Source of the DNA: Paenibacillus paeoniae | GTDB taxonomy: Bacteria > Bacillota > Bacilli > Paenibacillales > Paenibacillaceae | Length of the DNA stretch: 64,000 nt | Reading direction: 5' to 3' | Assembly (NCBI RefSeq): GCF_003388735.1 | Contig: NZ_QUBQ01000005.1 | Coordinates: forward strand, 186,001-250,000 | Shown here: positions 1-9,100 of the stretch, one piece after another | Position numbering within the stretch: position 1 is the first letter of the stretch | How the letters are laid out: every line of letters starts with the position of its first letter | Program-made: the position numbers and the translations under genes | The notes under the pieces: model-generated | The model's input: only the letters and a program-made list of their open reading frames with translations | Told to the model about the DNA's origin: nothing | Databases searched by the model: none

Positions 1-22
1 AAAATCTTAACCGTATGCGAAC

Positions 23-71
23 AGGCATAGAAGTTTGCCAGAGTGATTCTGGCAGGCTCCTATGCCTTTTT
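23..71 (+). terminator. Rho-independent terminator of an upstream gene outside the window
   Basis: The outer arms AGGCATAG (23-30) and CTATGCCT (60-67) enclose inner arms TGCCAGA (36-42) and TCTGGCA (48-54), and a T-run follows on the plus strand. It probably ends a rightward gene lying before base 1. Confidence 0.75.
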
Positions 72-126
72 TATGATGCTAGCCATGGGAACGAGGGATG
101 GCAGGTCCATGCCTACAGGTAATCTG

Positions 127-435
127 CTAAAAGGTAGTCGTAAAAATGGTGCCGAACAGCAGTACCACAATGAGCAGATAGAAGGCAAGAACGATGGCTG
201 CCCAAATTAGCGCAGCCTTGAAGTAATTTTGCTTCGAAGGATTGCCTTCTCCAAAAGCAAATATGAACATCAACACAATATTGACCACCGGTATGATCAT
301 GAGCAGCATCGTGAGCATCCATTCCTTTACCGATACAATGGGCGCCGTTTCCTGGGACTGCTGCAAAGAATATTGGTGATAAGTATGTTGAGGGCTTCCT
401 TCGCCGAATGACGGCGGAACCGGGTTGTTCTCCAC
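127..435 (-). CDS. Small two-TM membrane protein, function unknown
   Basis: About 102 residues: a polar N-terminal half (1-35), the motif VSVKEWMLTMLLMIIP leading into a first membrane segment (about 40-61), a short polar loop (FGEGNPSKQNYFK) and a second segment (about 74-96). I chose the GTG at 435 because GGAAGGAG sits about 8 bases upstream; longer forms starting at 537 lack a ribosome site. The family resembles short 'KEWMLTMLLMIIPVVNIVLMF' membrane proteins common in Bacilli, but no function is known to me. It stands alone and is transcribed away from the MerR operon. Confidence 0.6.
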   Translation of the reverse strand: MENNPVPPSFGEGSPQHTYHQYSLQQSQETAPIVSVKEWMLTMLLMIIPVVNIVLMFIFAFGEGNPSKQNYFKAALIWAAIVLAFYLLIVVLLFGTIFTTTF

Positions 436-596
436 ATCAATCGCTCCTTCCGAATGGGATAGGTAGCTTGAGAGCCACATTTCATTATATAGAGGAATCC
501 TGCAATTAAAACCAAATTTCTCGGAACGCTTATCCATTATTCGACTGATGAAGACAAGCTTTGCAAGACTGGACTTTTTTCAAAAAAAGACTTGTG

Positions 597-613
597 CTTG
601 ACGTTACGTCAAG
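597..613 (+). promoter_or_regulatory. MerR-type palindromic operator and promoter
   Basis: CTTGACG and CGTCAAG flank a TTA centre, and the left arm contains a -35-like TTGACG (598-603). A -10-like TAGTAT (625-630) lies about 21 bases downstream, the overlong spacing typical of promoters that MerR proteins untwist. It sits 38 bases before the merR-like gene, so autoregulation is the simplest reading. Confidence 0.65.
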
Positions 614-650
614 TGCTATGCTCGTAGTATAGAGAGAGGAGGCGGAGGGG

Positions 651-1490
651 ATGGAGATGAAATCGAATTCGGAAAAAACGTACGTTATCGGGGCATTCGC
701 CAAGCTGACTGGCGTAACAGAGCGTACACTGAGGTTTTATGATCGGAAGGGTCTGCTAACACCTTCTGGCAGGAACGCTCAGGGACATCGTTATTATATG
801 GAGCATGACTTGCTTCGGCTGCAACAAATTTTGACGATGAAGTATTTGGATTTCAGCTTGGAGGAAATCGGGGAACACTTCGCAGAGCCGGGGGCTGATC
901 TGGAGCATTCGCTTTCGACTCAATACGAGCTGCTCAAGAAGAAGCGTCAGCAGTTGGAGCAAGCGATTATAGCGATAGAGCGGCTGAGAAGCTATGTAGA
1001 TGGAACGGGAAAAGTAGATAGCGCCTTGCTGTTGATGTTCATCCACAACATTCAGAATGAAGAGGTTCAAAAGAAATATTTATTAGAGCGCATGCCCGCT
1101 GTACTCGTAGATGCAATCTATCATGAGGGAGTATCCAAAGAGGTTGGACTGGAGCGGGATCGCAAGATAACCAGTTCGCTCGTCGAGCTATTGTCGCATT
1201 GCAGGGCCGGCAAGAGCCCGACTGATCCGGAAGTGCTGGCTGCAGGCAGCCGGATGGCGCAAATTGTGGAAGAAACGCTTGGTTCCGCTATTAGTCAATT
1301 GAGCGAGCAAGAGATATTGGAGCTGGAGCAGGAGATGGAACAGTTTCTGGACCCTGTTTTGTTCCAGAACAGCCTATCGAAGGAGGAGGAAGCCTTTGTA
1401 CAAGCTGTCATGAATGAACTGGAGAAGAGAGAGCTGGAAAATAGAGAATTGGAAAATAGGGTAGACGGGGGGAATAGCGATGGAAGTTAA
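651..1490 (+). CDS. MerR-family transcriptional regulator
   Basis: 279 residues. The N-terminal winged helix (about 9-80) has the family pattern IGAFAKLTGVTERTLRFYD followed by KGLLTP and HRYY. A coiled-coil dimerisation helix (about 85-120) and an effector-binding region of unknown ligand follow. The C-terminus ends in a charged repeat (EKRELENRELENR). AGGAGGCGGAGGGG precedes the ATG; a second in-frame ATG lies two codons later. The gene overlaps the next one by 11 bases, so it probably controls the exporter in response to a drug-like ligand (inference). Confidence 0.88.
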   Translation: MEMKSNSEKTYVIGAFAKLTGVTERTLRFYDRKGLLTPSGRNAQGHRYYMEHDLLRLQQILTMKYLDFSLEEIGEHFAEPGADLEHSLSTQYELLKKKRQQLEQAIIAIERLRSYVDGTGKVDSALLLMFIHNIQNEEVQKKYLLERMPAVLVDAIYHEGVSKEVGLERDRKITSSLVELLSHCRAGKSPTDPEVLAAGSRMAQIVEETLGSAISQLSEQEILELEQEMEQFLDPVLFQNSLSKEEEAFVQAVMNELEKRELENRELENRVDGGNSDGS

Positions 1491-3222
1491 ACCGTTTTTT
1501 TCACTGATTGGCAAGCATAGACCGGCAAGGTGGCTTATTGGGGCGGCTATCGCACTGGGACTGCTGGAGACCGTGATGTCGCTGCTTATACCGTTGTTAA
1601 CGAAAAACGTCGTGGAGCAGCTTTCGTCATCCGCACTGGAGACCCTTACGATCGTATCGCTCGCAGCCGTATTTATTTTGCAGACGGCGTCGTCCGGATT
1701 TTCGGTTTATACGATGTCCTATGTCGGCCAATTCATTATCGGAGGCATACGCAAGGAGCTTTGGGAGCGTGTGCTTCGCCTTCCCGTTCCGTTCTTCGAT
1801 CGGAACACATCCGGGGAGACGATGAGCCGTGTAACGAACGATACGAATATCATTAAGGACTTTATTATCAGTCATGTGATTTCCTTCCTCGGCGGCATCG
1901 TCTCTATTATCGGTGGAGTCGCTATTCTGCTCTATATCGATTGGAAGATGACAGTACTGATGTTCATCGCTGTGCCATTCGCGATGCTTATTCTTTGGCC
2001 GCTCGGCACCAAGATGTTCAAAATCTCCAAGTCTATGCAGGACGAGACGGCGCTGTTTCAGGGCGACCTTGGGCGGGTATTGTCCGACATTAGGCTTGTT
2101 AAGGCTTCACTGGCGGAAGAGGTGGAATACAAGCAAGGCAAAGGGCGGATTAAGAGCTTGTTCCGCTTCGGCTTGCAGGAAGCCAAAATCATGTCCATCG
2201 TAACGCCGCTTATGATGACGGTCATGCTGCTCATCCTCGTTCTACTCATTGGATACGGCGGTGTGAGAGTTGCGCAGGATTCTTTGTCCACAGGTGATTT
2301 GGTCGCCATTATATTATACATGTTCCAAATCGTTATGCCGTTCACGCAGATGGCGTCCTTCTTTACGCAATTCCAGAAGGCGATGGGCGCATCCATGCGG
2401 ATCATTGAGCTGATGGATGAGCCGGCGGAGGCAGACGCATCGGCTTCCCGCGTGAAGAGACAGTCTTTGACGCTGGATAAAGGTCTGACGCTGGCCTTTG
2501 ATAGAGTAAGCTTCGCTTATTCGGCTGATAGGCCCATTGTCCAAAATCTGACCTTCCACGCCCAGCCCGGCGGTATGACCGCTATTGTAGGGCCCAGTGG
2601 AACCGGCAAGACGACGCTATTCTCCCTGATCGAGCAATTCTATAACCCCAATGAAGGGGTTATACGTTACGGTGATGTGCCGATTGCGGATATCGGCTTG
2701 GATAACTGGCGCAGCCGCATCGCTTATGTGTCTCAGGATAGCCCGATGATGGCGGGAACGATTCGCCATAATCTCACTTACGGTCTTGATGAGGTAGAAG
2801 AGTCCAGAATCAGAGAGGCGCTCGCACAATCCAACCTGACCGAATTTATGGCTTCGCTGCCAGAAGGTTTAGAGACGGAAGTGGGGGAGCGAGGCGTCAA
2901 GCTCTCTGGCGGTCAACGCCAGCGTCTGGCCATCGCAAGAGCGCTGCTGCGCGATCCCGATATTCTATTGCTGGATGAGGCGACGGCGCATCTGGACAGC
3001 GACTCCGAGAAGCTGGTTCAAGAGGCCTTGAACGAGCTGATGAAAGCCAGAACGACACTTGTCATCGCTCATCGCCTGTCTACAATCAGTAACGCGGATA
3101 AGATTGTTGTTCTGGAGAAGGGTGAAGTGACCGGTCAAGGGACACACGATGAGCTGTTGCAAAATCATAAGCTGTACGCCAAGCTGGTGGAGCAGCAATT
3201 CATCAACAACCAAGCTCACTAG
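1480..3222 (+). CDS. ABC exporter, fused membrane and ATPase domains (multidrug type)
   Basis: 580 residues with the layout of BmrA/LmrA half-transporters. Six membrane helices span roughly residues 15-305. The nucleotide-binding domain has Walker A GPSGTGKTT (about 371), signature LSGGQRQR (about 475), Walker B ILLLDEAT (about 495) and the H-loop in VIAHRLS. It would function as a homodimer exporting hydrophobic compounds. It overlaps the merR gene and is followed within 45 bases by a TetR regulator, giving a transporter flanked by two regulators. The substrate cannot be told from sequence. Confidence 0.92.
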   Translation: MEVKPFFSLIGKHRPARWLIGAAIALGLLETVMSLLIPLLTKNVVEQLSSSALETLTIVSLAAVFILQTASSGFSVYTMSYVGQFIIGGIRKELWERVLRLPVPFFDRNTSGETMSRVTNDTNIIKDFIISHVISFLGGIVSIIGGVAILLYIDWKMTVLMFIAVPFAMLILWPLGTKMFKISKSMQDETALFQGDLGRVLSDIRLVKASLAEEVEYKQGKGRIKSLFRFGLQEAKIMSIVTPLMMTVMLLILVLLIGYGGVRVAQDSLSTGDLVAIILYMFQIVMPFTQMASFFTQFQKAMGASMRIIELMDEPAEADASASRVKRQSLTLDKGLTLAFDRVSFAYSADRPIVQNLTFHAQPGGMTAIVGPSGTGKTTLFSLIEQFYNPNEGVIRYGDVPIADIGLDNWRSRIAYVSQDSPMMAGTIRHNLTYGLDEVEESRIREALAQSNLTEFMASLPEGLETEVGERGVKLSGGQRQRLAIARALLRDPDILLLDEATAHLDSDSEKLVQEALNELMKARTTLVIAHRLSTISNADKIVVLEKGEVTGQGTHDELLQNHKLYAKLVEQQFINNQAH

Positions 3223-3263
3223 TGTATAATGTCAGGGACAATGCTAGAGAAGGAGGAGTCGGC

Positions 3264-3872
3264 ATGTCCCCGAGAAATCCAGAGAAGGACAGACAAATGC
3301 GCGAGAAGCGGATGCAGCATATTCTGGATTCGGCTCTAAAGGTGATGGCGGTGCATGGCTTTCAATTGACAAGTATTCAGGATATTGCGAAGGAAGCGAA
3401 GGTAAGCGTAGGCACCGTCTATCACTATTTCGAATCAAAAGAAGAGATTTTCAGCGAGGTGCTGAGAAAGGGCCAGACGAACTATGGCAGAAATGTTGCT
3501 GCCGTAGCCGTTATGGAAGTGGAGCCACTGCAGAAGCTTAGAGTGATCGCGTCGACGTGGCTGGCTGCCAGCTCGACGAATTGGGCCTTTACCATTCTGA
3601 TGCATACGGCGAGGTTGTCGAAGTCAACGCCGCCTGAGCTTAAGAGGGCTATTACGGAACGATTCACAGCGAATCTGAAGCCTGTCGCCTCCATTATGGA
3701 GGAAGGCATGCGGCAAGGGACGATTGTGGAAGGGGATTCCGTACAGCTGGCGTTTTATTTTGTAAGCCTCATTCAAGGCTTGACGATGCAGCGCACGCCG
3801 GATTACGAGGTTCCGGTAGCGATGAATGTTGATGCGATTATCGGATTGTTCGAGGTTAAGGAGCAACGGTAA
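3264..3872 (+). CDS. TetR/AcrR-family transcriptional regulator
   Basis: About 202 residues. The N-terminal helix-turn-helix (about 10-57) reads HILDSALKVMAVHGF, SIQDIAKEAKVSVGTVYHYF and SKEEIF, typical of TetR proteins. The C-terminal ligand domain is not assignable. I start at ATG 3264 (MSPRNPEKDRQ), which has GAAGGAGGAG just upstream; an upstream extension to 3222 is unlikely. It is the third gene of the merR-ABC operon and may repress the same operon or an unlinked target. Confidence 0.88.
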   Translation: MSPRNPEKDRQMREKRMQHILDSALKVMAVHGFQLTSIQDIAKEAKVSVGTVYHYFESKEEIFSEVLRKGQTNYGRNVAAVAVMEVEPLQKLRVIASTWLAASSTNWAFTILMHTARLSKSTPPELKRAITERFTANLKPVASIMEEGMRQGTIVEGDSVQLAFYFVSLIQGLTMQRTPDYEVPVAMNVDAIIGLFEVKEQR

Positions 3873-3984
3873 AAAAGGATTGACAACGGGGGTTGGATGC
3901 TGCAAAATAATCATCATAACAAACCGAACTTATATTCAATCTGTAGACGGTTCTTGAACGACAATCGACCAGACAACTGGAGAT

Positions 3985-4015
3985 TTAACGTACGTATGAA
4001 TGACATACGCGTTAA
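3985..4015. promoter_or_regulatory. Inverted repeat before the sulfonate operon, possible operator
   Basis: TTAACG plus CGTATG on the left (with a 2-base insertion) match CATACG plus CGTTAA on the right across a 5-base centre. It lies 65 bases before the ssuB start and has no T-run, so an operator is likelier than a terminator. The regulator is unknown. Confidence 0.4.
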
Positions 4016-4079
4016 GTCTTTTTATTTTATCCAAAAACCAAGTAATCGGGTAAGAATAATAAAATTTGGAGGTAATGGG

Positions 4080-4856
4080 ATGGCCGCTGACATGCTAGTC
4101 GTGCAGGAGCTGAACAAAACATTTTCCACCCCCTCTGGTACGGTCATCGCGCTTGATCGCATCGGCTTGCAAGTGAAGCAGGGGGAGCTGATTACGATTA
4201 TCGGGCCAAGCGGATGCGGCAAGAGCACGCTGCTTAAGATCGTGGCAGGTCTGGATACGGACTACGAAGGATCAGTGCGGCTTAACGGCAAGCAGATCGA
4301 TGGGCCGAGCATTGAGAAGGGTTTTATCTTTCAAGAGCCCCGCTTGTTCCCGTGGCTGACCGTGGAGAAGAACATTGCCGGCAATTTGTCGCTGAAAAAG
4401 CCGGATATACGGGAGAAGGTAACCGAGCTGATCGAGCTGGTCCGGCTAACGGGATTCGAAAAAGCCTACCCGCGCGAGCTGTCCGGCGGAATGGCTCAGC
4501 GGGTTGCCATTGCAAGAGCGCTGCTGCGCAATCCGGATGTATTGCTGCTGGACGAGCCATTCGGCGCACTCGACGCGTTCACCCGGTCGCATATGCAGGA
4601 GGTGCTGCTGGACATATGGCAGAAGAACCGGACCACGATGCTGTTCGTGACGCATGATCTGGATGAAGCGGTATTCCTGGGCAACCGTGTTGTGATGATG
4701 AATCCGCGGCCGGGCCATATCCGCAAAGTGCTGACCATTGACTTGCCTTATCCCAGGAAGCGGGCAAGCCAGTCTTTCCAGGAGCTTCGCCATCATGTGC
4801 TGAAGGAATTCGAAAAGGTAGAAGAACCGGCTATCGATCACGGCGCCGGCATTTAG
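4080..4856 (+). CDS. ssuB: Sulfonate/nitrate/taurine-type ABC transporter ATPase
   Basis: 258 residues. Walker [10 protein letters not shown] (about 41), Q-loop FQEPRLFPW, signature [15 protein letters not shown] (about 134) and Walker [12 protein letters not shown] (about 155) are intact. [12 protein letters not shown] and the [12 protein letters not shown] stretch are typical of the SsuB/TauB group. I start at ATG 4080, preceded by TTTGGAGGTAATGGG. It is the first gene of a five-gene operon ending in a flavin monooxygenase, which supports uptake of an organosulfur compound. The exact ligand is inference. Confidence 0.88.
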   Translation: MAADMLVVQELNKTFSTPSGTVIALDRIGLQVKQGELITIIGPSGCGKSTLLKIVAGLDTDYEGSVRLNGKQIDGPSIEKGFIFQEPRLFPWLTVEKNIAGNLSLKKPDIREKVTELIELVRLTGFEKAYPRELSGGMAQRVAIARALLRNPDVLLLDEPFGALDAFTRSHMQEVLLDIWQKNRTTMLFVTHDLDEAVFLGNRVVMMNPRPGHIRKVLTIDLPYPRKRASQSFQELRHHVLKEFEKVEEPAIDHGAGI

Positions 4857-4886
4857 TCCAATAGAATCGATAGGGAGAGAGATACG

Positions 4887-5891
4887 ATGAAATCATTTCG
4901 TTGGTTAACGACAATACTTCTATTGCTTGCCATTCTGGCAAGCGGCTGCGCCAATGGTTCGAGCAGCGGCAAGAACGGCAAGGGAGAGAAGAGCTATGAC
5001 GGGGTTACGATAAAAATCGGTTATCAAGGCAGCGGCGGTTTGTTCGGCAAGATCATTGAAGAAAAGTGGTTTGAAGAGGAGTTCGACAAGCTTGGCGTGA
5101 AGGTGGAATTCGCCCAATTCCAGAGCGGTCCTCCGATGACAGAGGCGATGGCGTCCGGGCGTCTGGATACAGCAGGACTTGGCAATATGCCGATTATTGC
5201 TGCGCAAGCGGCAGGTATTGAGTTCAAGGTGATCTCGCAATCGCTGGAAGGGAAAAACAACGTTGCGATTATCGTGCCTAAAGACAGCAGCATCCAGTCC
5301 GTACAAGATTTAAAAGGTAAGAAGGTAGCGGTGGCGAAAGGAAGCAATGCTTTTAATTTCTTGTACCGCGGCTTGGCGGGGGCGGGGCTTGCCGCTTCCG
5401 ATCTGGAGATCATTCCGCTTCAGCCCGATGAAGCGCAGCCGGCGTTCGAGACGGGCAAAGTTGACGCTTGGTCGACATGGGACCCTACGATTTCGCTGAA
5501 TGTCCTTCAGGACAAAGCCAGAGTGCTGGCTGACGGCGAGCAGCTAGGCGTATTGTCCCCGTCCTTCTATATCGCTCGCAAGGCGTTCGCTGACCAATAT
5601 CCGGAGCTGGTCACACTGTACTTGAAGGTGCTGAACAAAGCGCTCAAGTGGGAGAATGAGCATTGGGACGAGGCACTTGAGCGATATGCCGGAGAGCGCA
5701 ACGTTCCGTCGGCCGTAATCGAGGCGATCTATACCCGGTCGAAAGGAATCAGCATTCCAGTGTCAGATGCGATTATTGCGGAGCAACAGAAGACGGCTGA
5801 CTTCCAATACGAGATCGAGAATATTCGCAAAAAAATCGATGTATCGGAAGTATTCGATAACTCCTATATTGAAGCAGCGTTGAAGGAATAG
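4887..5891 (+). CDS. ssuA: Sulfonate-type ABC transporter substrate-binding lipoprotein
   Basis: 334 residues. The signal peptide ends in a lipobox LASGC with Cys21. The mature protein begins with KIGYQGSGGLFGKIIEEKWFEEE and contains MTEAMASGRLDTAGLGNMPI and DLKGKKVAVAKGSNAFNFLY, the pattern of SsuA/TauA/NMT1-like binding proteins. It would be anchored outside the membrane and deliver substrate to the permeases encoded next. It lies 30 bases after ssuB behind GGGAGAGAG. Confidence 0.9.
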   Translation: MKSFRWLTTILLLLAILASGCANGSSSGKNGKGEKSYDGVTIKIGYQGSGGLFGKIIEEKWFEEEFDKLGVKVEFAQFQSGPPMTEAMASGRLDTAGLGNMPIIAAQAAGIEFKVISQSLEGKNNVAIIVPKDSSIQSVQDLKGKKVAVAKGSNAFNFLYRGLAGAGLAASDLEIIPLQPDEAQPAFETGKVDAWSTWDPTISLNVLQDKARVLADGEQLGVLSPSFYIARKAFADQYPELVTLYLKVLNKALKWENEHWDEALERYAGERNVPSAVIEAIYTRSKGISIPVSDAIIAEQQKTADFQYEIENIRKKIDVSEVFDNSYIEAALKE

Positions 5892-5929
5892 GACTAGCAA
5901 CAAAACTAAGCAGAAACGAGGCGTTCGAT

Positions 5930-6784
5930 ATGCAAGCAGGAACGGAAGGAGCGCTGGCTCCGCTGACAGCGGGCAAGGGAAGCAGGGGACAGAAGCGGAG
6001 ACGGCTCTCGATCCGGTCTATGAATGTGCTGCTTGGCTGGCTGCTTCCCGTCGCATTGCTGGCGGTATGGCAGGGGGCCGGCATGATGGGTATGCTGAAT
6101 GCTACGCTGTTGCCGACTCCGGGCGTCATTGTAGAGGAATTTGTCAGCTTAACCGCATCGGGCGAGCTACTCAGACATTTGGAAGTGTCGACCTGGAGAG
6201 CTCTGCTCGGCTTTCTGCTTGGCGGGGGACTTGGCTTAGCCGCAGGTCTATGGGTTGGTTTCTCCTATAAGATCGAGCGTCTGCTTGATCCGTCGCTCCA
6301 GATGCTTCGCACACTGCCGCACTTGGCGGTAGCGCCATTGTTTATTCTATGGTTCGGTTTTGACGAGACTTCGAAAATATTGCTCATTGCCAAAGGCGCC
6401 TTCTTCCCGCTCTATGTGAATACGTTTCTTGGCATTCGATCGGTGGACGGCAAACTGTTCGATGTGGCGCGAGTGCTGCAGTTCAACCGCTGGCAGCTGA
6501 TCACGAAGCTGATACTGCCGGCATCGTTGCCCAACATTTTGCTTGGCCTGAGGCTATCCATTGGCGTGGCATGGTTAGGGCTGGTTGTTGCCGAAATGAT
6601 GGGCTCCAGCGAAGGCATCGGCTTCCTGATTAACGATGCCAGATACTTATCGATTACATCGCTTGTATTCGTAGGCATTATCCTGTTCGCCCTCATCGGC
6701 AAGCTGACAGACTCGCTCGTGAAGCTGCTGGAGCGGAGACTGCTGCGCTGGCAGGAGGGCTATCAAGGAGGTGACAATCGATGA
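5930..6784 (+). CDS. ssuC: Sulfonate-type ABC transporter permease (first copy)
   Basis: 284 residues, binding-protein-dependent permease family. About six membrane helices follow a basic cytoplasmic N-terminus. The ATPase-contacting EAA-type loop lies around LFDVARVLQFNRWQLITKLILPASLPNILLG. The gene overlaps the second permease by 4 bases (ATGA), so the two are translationally coupled and probably pair in the membrane. Confidence 0.88.
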   Translation: MQAGTEGALAPLTAGKGSRGQKRRRLSIRSMNVLLGWLLPVALLAVWQGAGMMGMLNATLLPTPGVIVEEFVSLTASGELLRHLEVSTWRALLGFLLGGGLGLAAGLWVGFSYKIERLLDPSLQMLRTLPHLAVAPLFILWFGFDETSKILLIAKGAFFPLYVNTFLGIRSVDGKLFDVARVLQFNRWQLITKLILPASLPNILLGLRLSIGVAWLGLVVAEMMGSSEGIGFLINDARYLSITSLVFVGIILFALIGKLTDSLVKLLERRLLRWQEGYQGGDNR

Positions 6785-7605
6785 GCAGGTCTGCATGGAA
6801 GGTTAAGTCGGTCACAGCTAGCGAAGAGGCACCGGATTGGCTTAGCCGCATTCCGAAGCCGCTGCATGGCTGGATTCTTCCGGTCGTGCTTATCGCAATT
6901 TGGCAATTCGTAAGCGGAATGGGCTATGTGTCGGAGACGTTCCTCCCTGCACCTAGTGTAATTGCCAAGAGCTTCTTCACGCTTGCTGCAAGCGGTGAGT
7001 TGTTCCAACATATCGCGATCAGCATGTACCGGGCGATGCTTGGTTTTCTGCTCGGAGGAACGCTGGGTCTATTGTTGGGGCTTGCTGTAGGCTTTGGCAA
7101 ATTGGCAGAAAAGACACTGGATCCGTCACTCCAGATGCTTCGAACGGTACCTTTGCTTGCCGTTATACCGCTATTCATCCTTTGGTTCGGCTACGGCGAA
7201 TTTTCGAAAGTACTGCTTATTGGCTTAGGCGCGTTTTTCCCGGTCTATGTCAATACCTTTCTAGGTATACGCGGGACGGACGCCAAGCTGTACGAGGTGT
7301 CGAGAATTTTTCAATACACGAAGCTTCAGCAAGTGACGAAGCTGATTATTCCGTCAGCTCTCCCGAACATTTTGCTAGGCGTCAGGCTGTCACTCGGCGT
7401 ATCGTGGCTGCTGCTTGTCGTAGCGGAAATGATGGCGACGAACCGTGGAGTCGGCTATATGATTCAAGATGCCAGAGTGTATTCGGAGACGGAGATTGTA
7501 TTCGTCGGTATCGTCCTGTTCGCCTTGGTCGGTAAGCTGTCAGACTCCGCTGTCCGGCTGCTGGAGGCCAGATGGCTGCTCTGGCGCGATACGTATAGGG
7601 GATAA
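6781..7605 (+). CDS. Sulfonate-type ABC transporter permease (second copy)
   Basis: 274 residues and clearly a paralogue of the preceding permease: both share LDPSLQMLRT, ILWFG, PLYVNTFLGIR-like and LPNILLG(V/L)RLS(L/I)GV stretches. GGAGGTGACAATCG lies before the ATG. SsuC transporters usually use one permease gene as a homodimer; two different copies suggest a heterodimer or two alternative complexes (inference). Confidence 0.87.
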   Translation: MSRSAWKVKSVTASEEAPDWLSRIPKPLHGWILPVVLIAIWQFVSGMGYVSETFLPAPSVIAKSFFTLAASGELFQHIAISMYRAMLGFLLGGTLGLLLGLAVGFGKLAEKTLDPSLQMLRTVPLLAVIPLFILWFGYGEFSKVLLIGLGAFFPVYVNTFLGIRGTDAKLYEVSRIFQYTKLQQVTKLIIPSALPNILLGVRLSLGVSWLLLVVAEMMATNRGVGYMIQDARVYSETEIVFVGIVLFALVGKLSDSAVRLLEARWLLWRDTYRG

Positions 7606-7701
7606 GCTGCAAGAAAGGCATCACTATGCGTGGCGCCAGGGGCATGTTATGCACGAAAGAAAGAGATCATTCACAGCATAGAAGGAGAGGTGGAGGCAGG
7701 T

Positions 7702-9048
7702 ATGGGGAAACGGCATGAGCAACTCCATTTGGGAGCATTCATCTATTATGCGGGGCATCATCATGCGGGCTGGCGTCACCCGGATTCAGGTGTGGAAGGG
7801 ATGTTCGATATCGATTGGTATCGCAGACTTGCGAGGACGGCAGAACGCGGCAAATTCGATATGATCTTTTTTGCGGACTTGCTATATGCGACGAATGTTG
7901 AACAAGCAGTAGCCGGTATGCTGGAACCGATCACGCTGCTCTCGGCTTTGTCTGCTGCAACGGAGAAGATCGGACTGACGGCAACGGTGTCGACGACATA
8001 CAACGACCCTTTCAATGTGGCAAGGAAGTTCTCTACGCTGGATCATATTAGCGGAGGGAGAGCCGGCTGGAATATCGTCACCTCTCAGCTCGATATTGAA
8101 GCGCATAACTACGGCAAGGCAAAACATCCGGAGCATAGCCTACGGTATGAAATGGCGCATGAATTCGTAGATGTGGTGACTCGACTATGGGACAGCTGGG
8201 AGGATGGAGCGCTGGTACTGAATCGCGAGACGGGGCAATTCGCGGATGGGACGAAGGTGAAACCAGTCGATTACAAGGGACAATGGTACAGCACGGCGGG
8301 ACCGCTGAACGTGCCAAGGTCGCCGCAGGGTTATCCTGTACTTATTCAGGCGGGCTCTTCTGGTCCCGGTCAGGAGTTCGCAGCCAGCATCGGAGAGGTA
8401 ATCTTCACCGCTCAGCAATCGCTGGAGGCGGCACAGACGTTCTACGAGAACGTCAACGGCAAGCTGGCGGGCTACGGCCGCAAGCGGGGAAGCCTTAAGA
8501 TTATGCCTGGCTTATCGCCTGTTCTGGGTTCGACGGAGGAGGAGGCGCAGCGGCGACATCGCGAGCTGCAGGAGCTTATTCCTCATGCTGCTATTACCAT
8601 GTTCCTATCCAGCTTGCTTGGCGTTGACCTGAGTGAACATTCGCTGGATGACCAGCTTCCGGATATTCCGGACCCCGTCGAGAAATTCAACGGTATGAAA
8701 AGCCGCATTCAGTTAATTATGAACATGGCCCGAGAGGAGAAGCTGTCCATGCTGGAGCTGGGACGGCGCGTATTGGGGGCACGGGGACATTTGCAATTCG
8801 TGGGCACGCCGGAGCAACTGGCTGACTTGATAGAGCGCTGGTTTGAGAGCTACGCCTGTGACGGATTTAATATGATGGCTCCTGTCCTGCCTGGCGGCCT
8901 AGAGGAATTTGTAGATGAGGTAGTTCCCATTCTGCAAAAGCGCGGGTTGTTCCGCGAGGATTACACCGGCCATACGCTCCGGGAGCATCTGGGTCTTGAG
9001 CGTCCGGCGGAGCATCACTTTCGCTTGGCTCGCGCCTCGCATTCTTAA
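7702..9048 (+). CDS. LLM-class FMN-dependent monooxygenase (NtaA/SnaA/DmoA group)
   Basis: 448 residues of the bacterial-luciferase-like fold. HLGAFIYYAGHHHAGWRHP, FDMIFFADLLY, SAATEKIGLTATVSTTYNDPFNVARKF, DHISGGRAGWNIVTS and YPVLIQAGSSGPGQEFAA are hallmark stretches of the NtaA/DszA/DmoA branch. These enzymes use FMNH2 and O2 to cleave C-S or C-N bonds. I start at ATG 7702 with AAGGAGAGGTGGAGG upstream. It is the last gene of the operon and probably desulfonates the imported compound. No flavin reductase gene lies beside it, so FMNH2 must come from elsewhere. Confidence 0.88.
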   Translation: MGKRHEQLHLGAFIYYAGHHHAGWRHPDSGVEGMFDIDWYRRLARTAERGKFDMIFFADLLYATNVEQAVAGMLEPITLLSALSAATEKIGLTATVSTTYNDPFNVARKFSTLDHISGGRAGWNIVTSQLDIEAHNYGKAKHPEHSLRYEMAHEFVDVVTRLWDSWEDGALVLNRETGQFADGTKVKPVDYKGQWYSTAGPLNVPRSPQGYPVLIQAGSSGPGQEFAASIGEVIFTAQQSLEAAQTFYENVNGKLAGYGRKRGSLKIMPGLSPVLGSTEEEAQRRHRELQELIPHAAITMFLSSLLGVDLSEHSLDDQLPDIPDPVEKFNGMKSRIQLIMNMAREEKLSMLELGRRVLGARGHLQFVGTPEQLADLIERWFESYACDGFNMMAPVLPGGLEEFVDEVVPILQKRGLFREDYTGHTLREHLGLERPAEHHFRLARASHS

Positions 9049-9055
9049 ATCAAAG

Positions 9056-9091
9056 CAGCGGCTGACGCATTATCGTCGGCCGCTGTTTTTT
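9056..9091 (+). terminator. Terminator of the sulfonate operon
   Basis: CAGCGGCTGACG (9056-9067) pairs with CGTCGGCCGCTG (9074-9085), with one G-U pair, around a 6-base loop, and six T's follow. Confidence 0.9.
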
Positions 9092-9100
9092 ATGGATAGA

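Noticed and set aside
3873-4079. S-box or T-box leader before the sulfonate operon
   Set aside because: No conserved S-box core, T-box sequence or terminator was found; only the inverted repeat.
3897-4079. N-terminal extension of the ssuB ATPase
   Set aside because: The extra 61 residues lack homology-like pattern, and ATG 4080 has a strong ribosome site.
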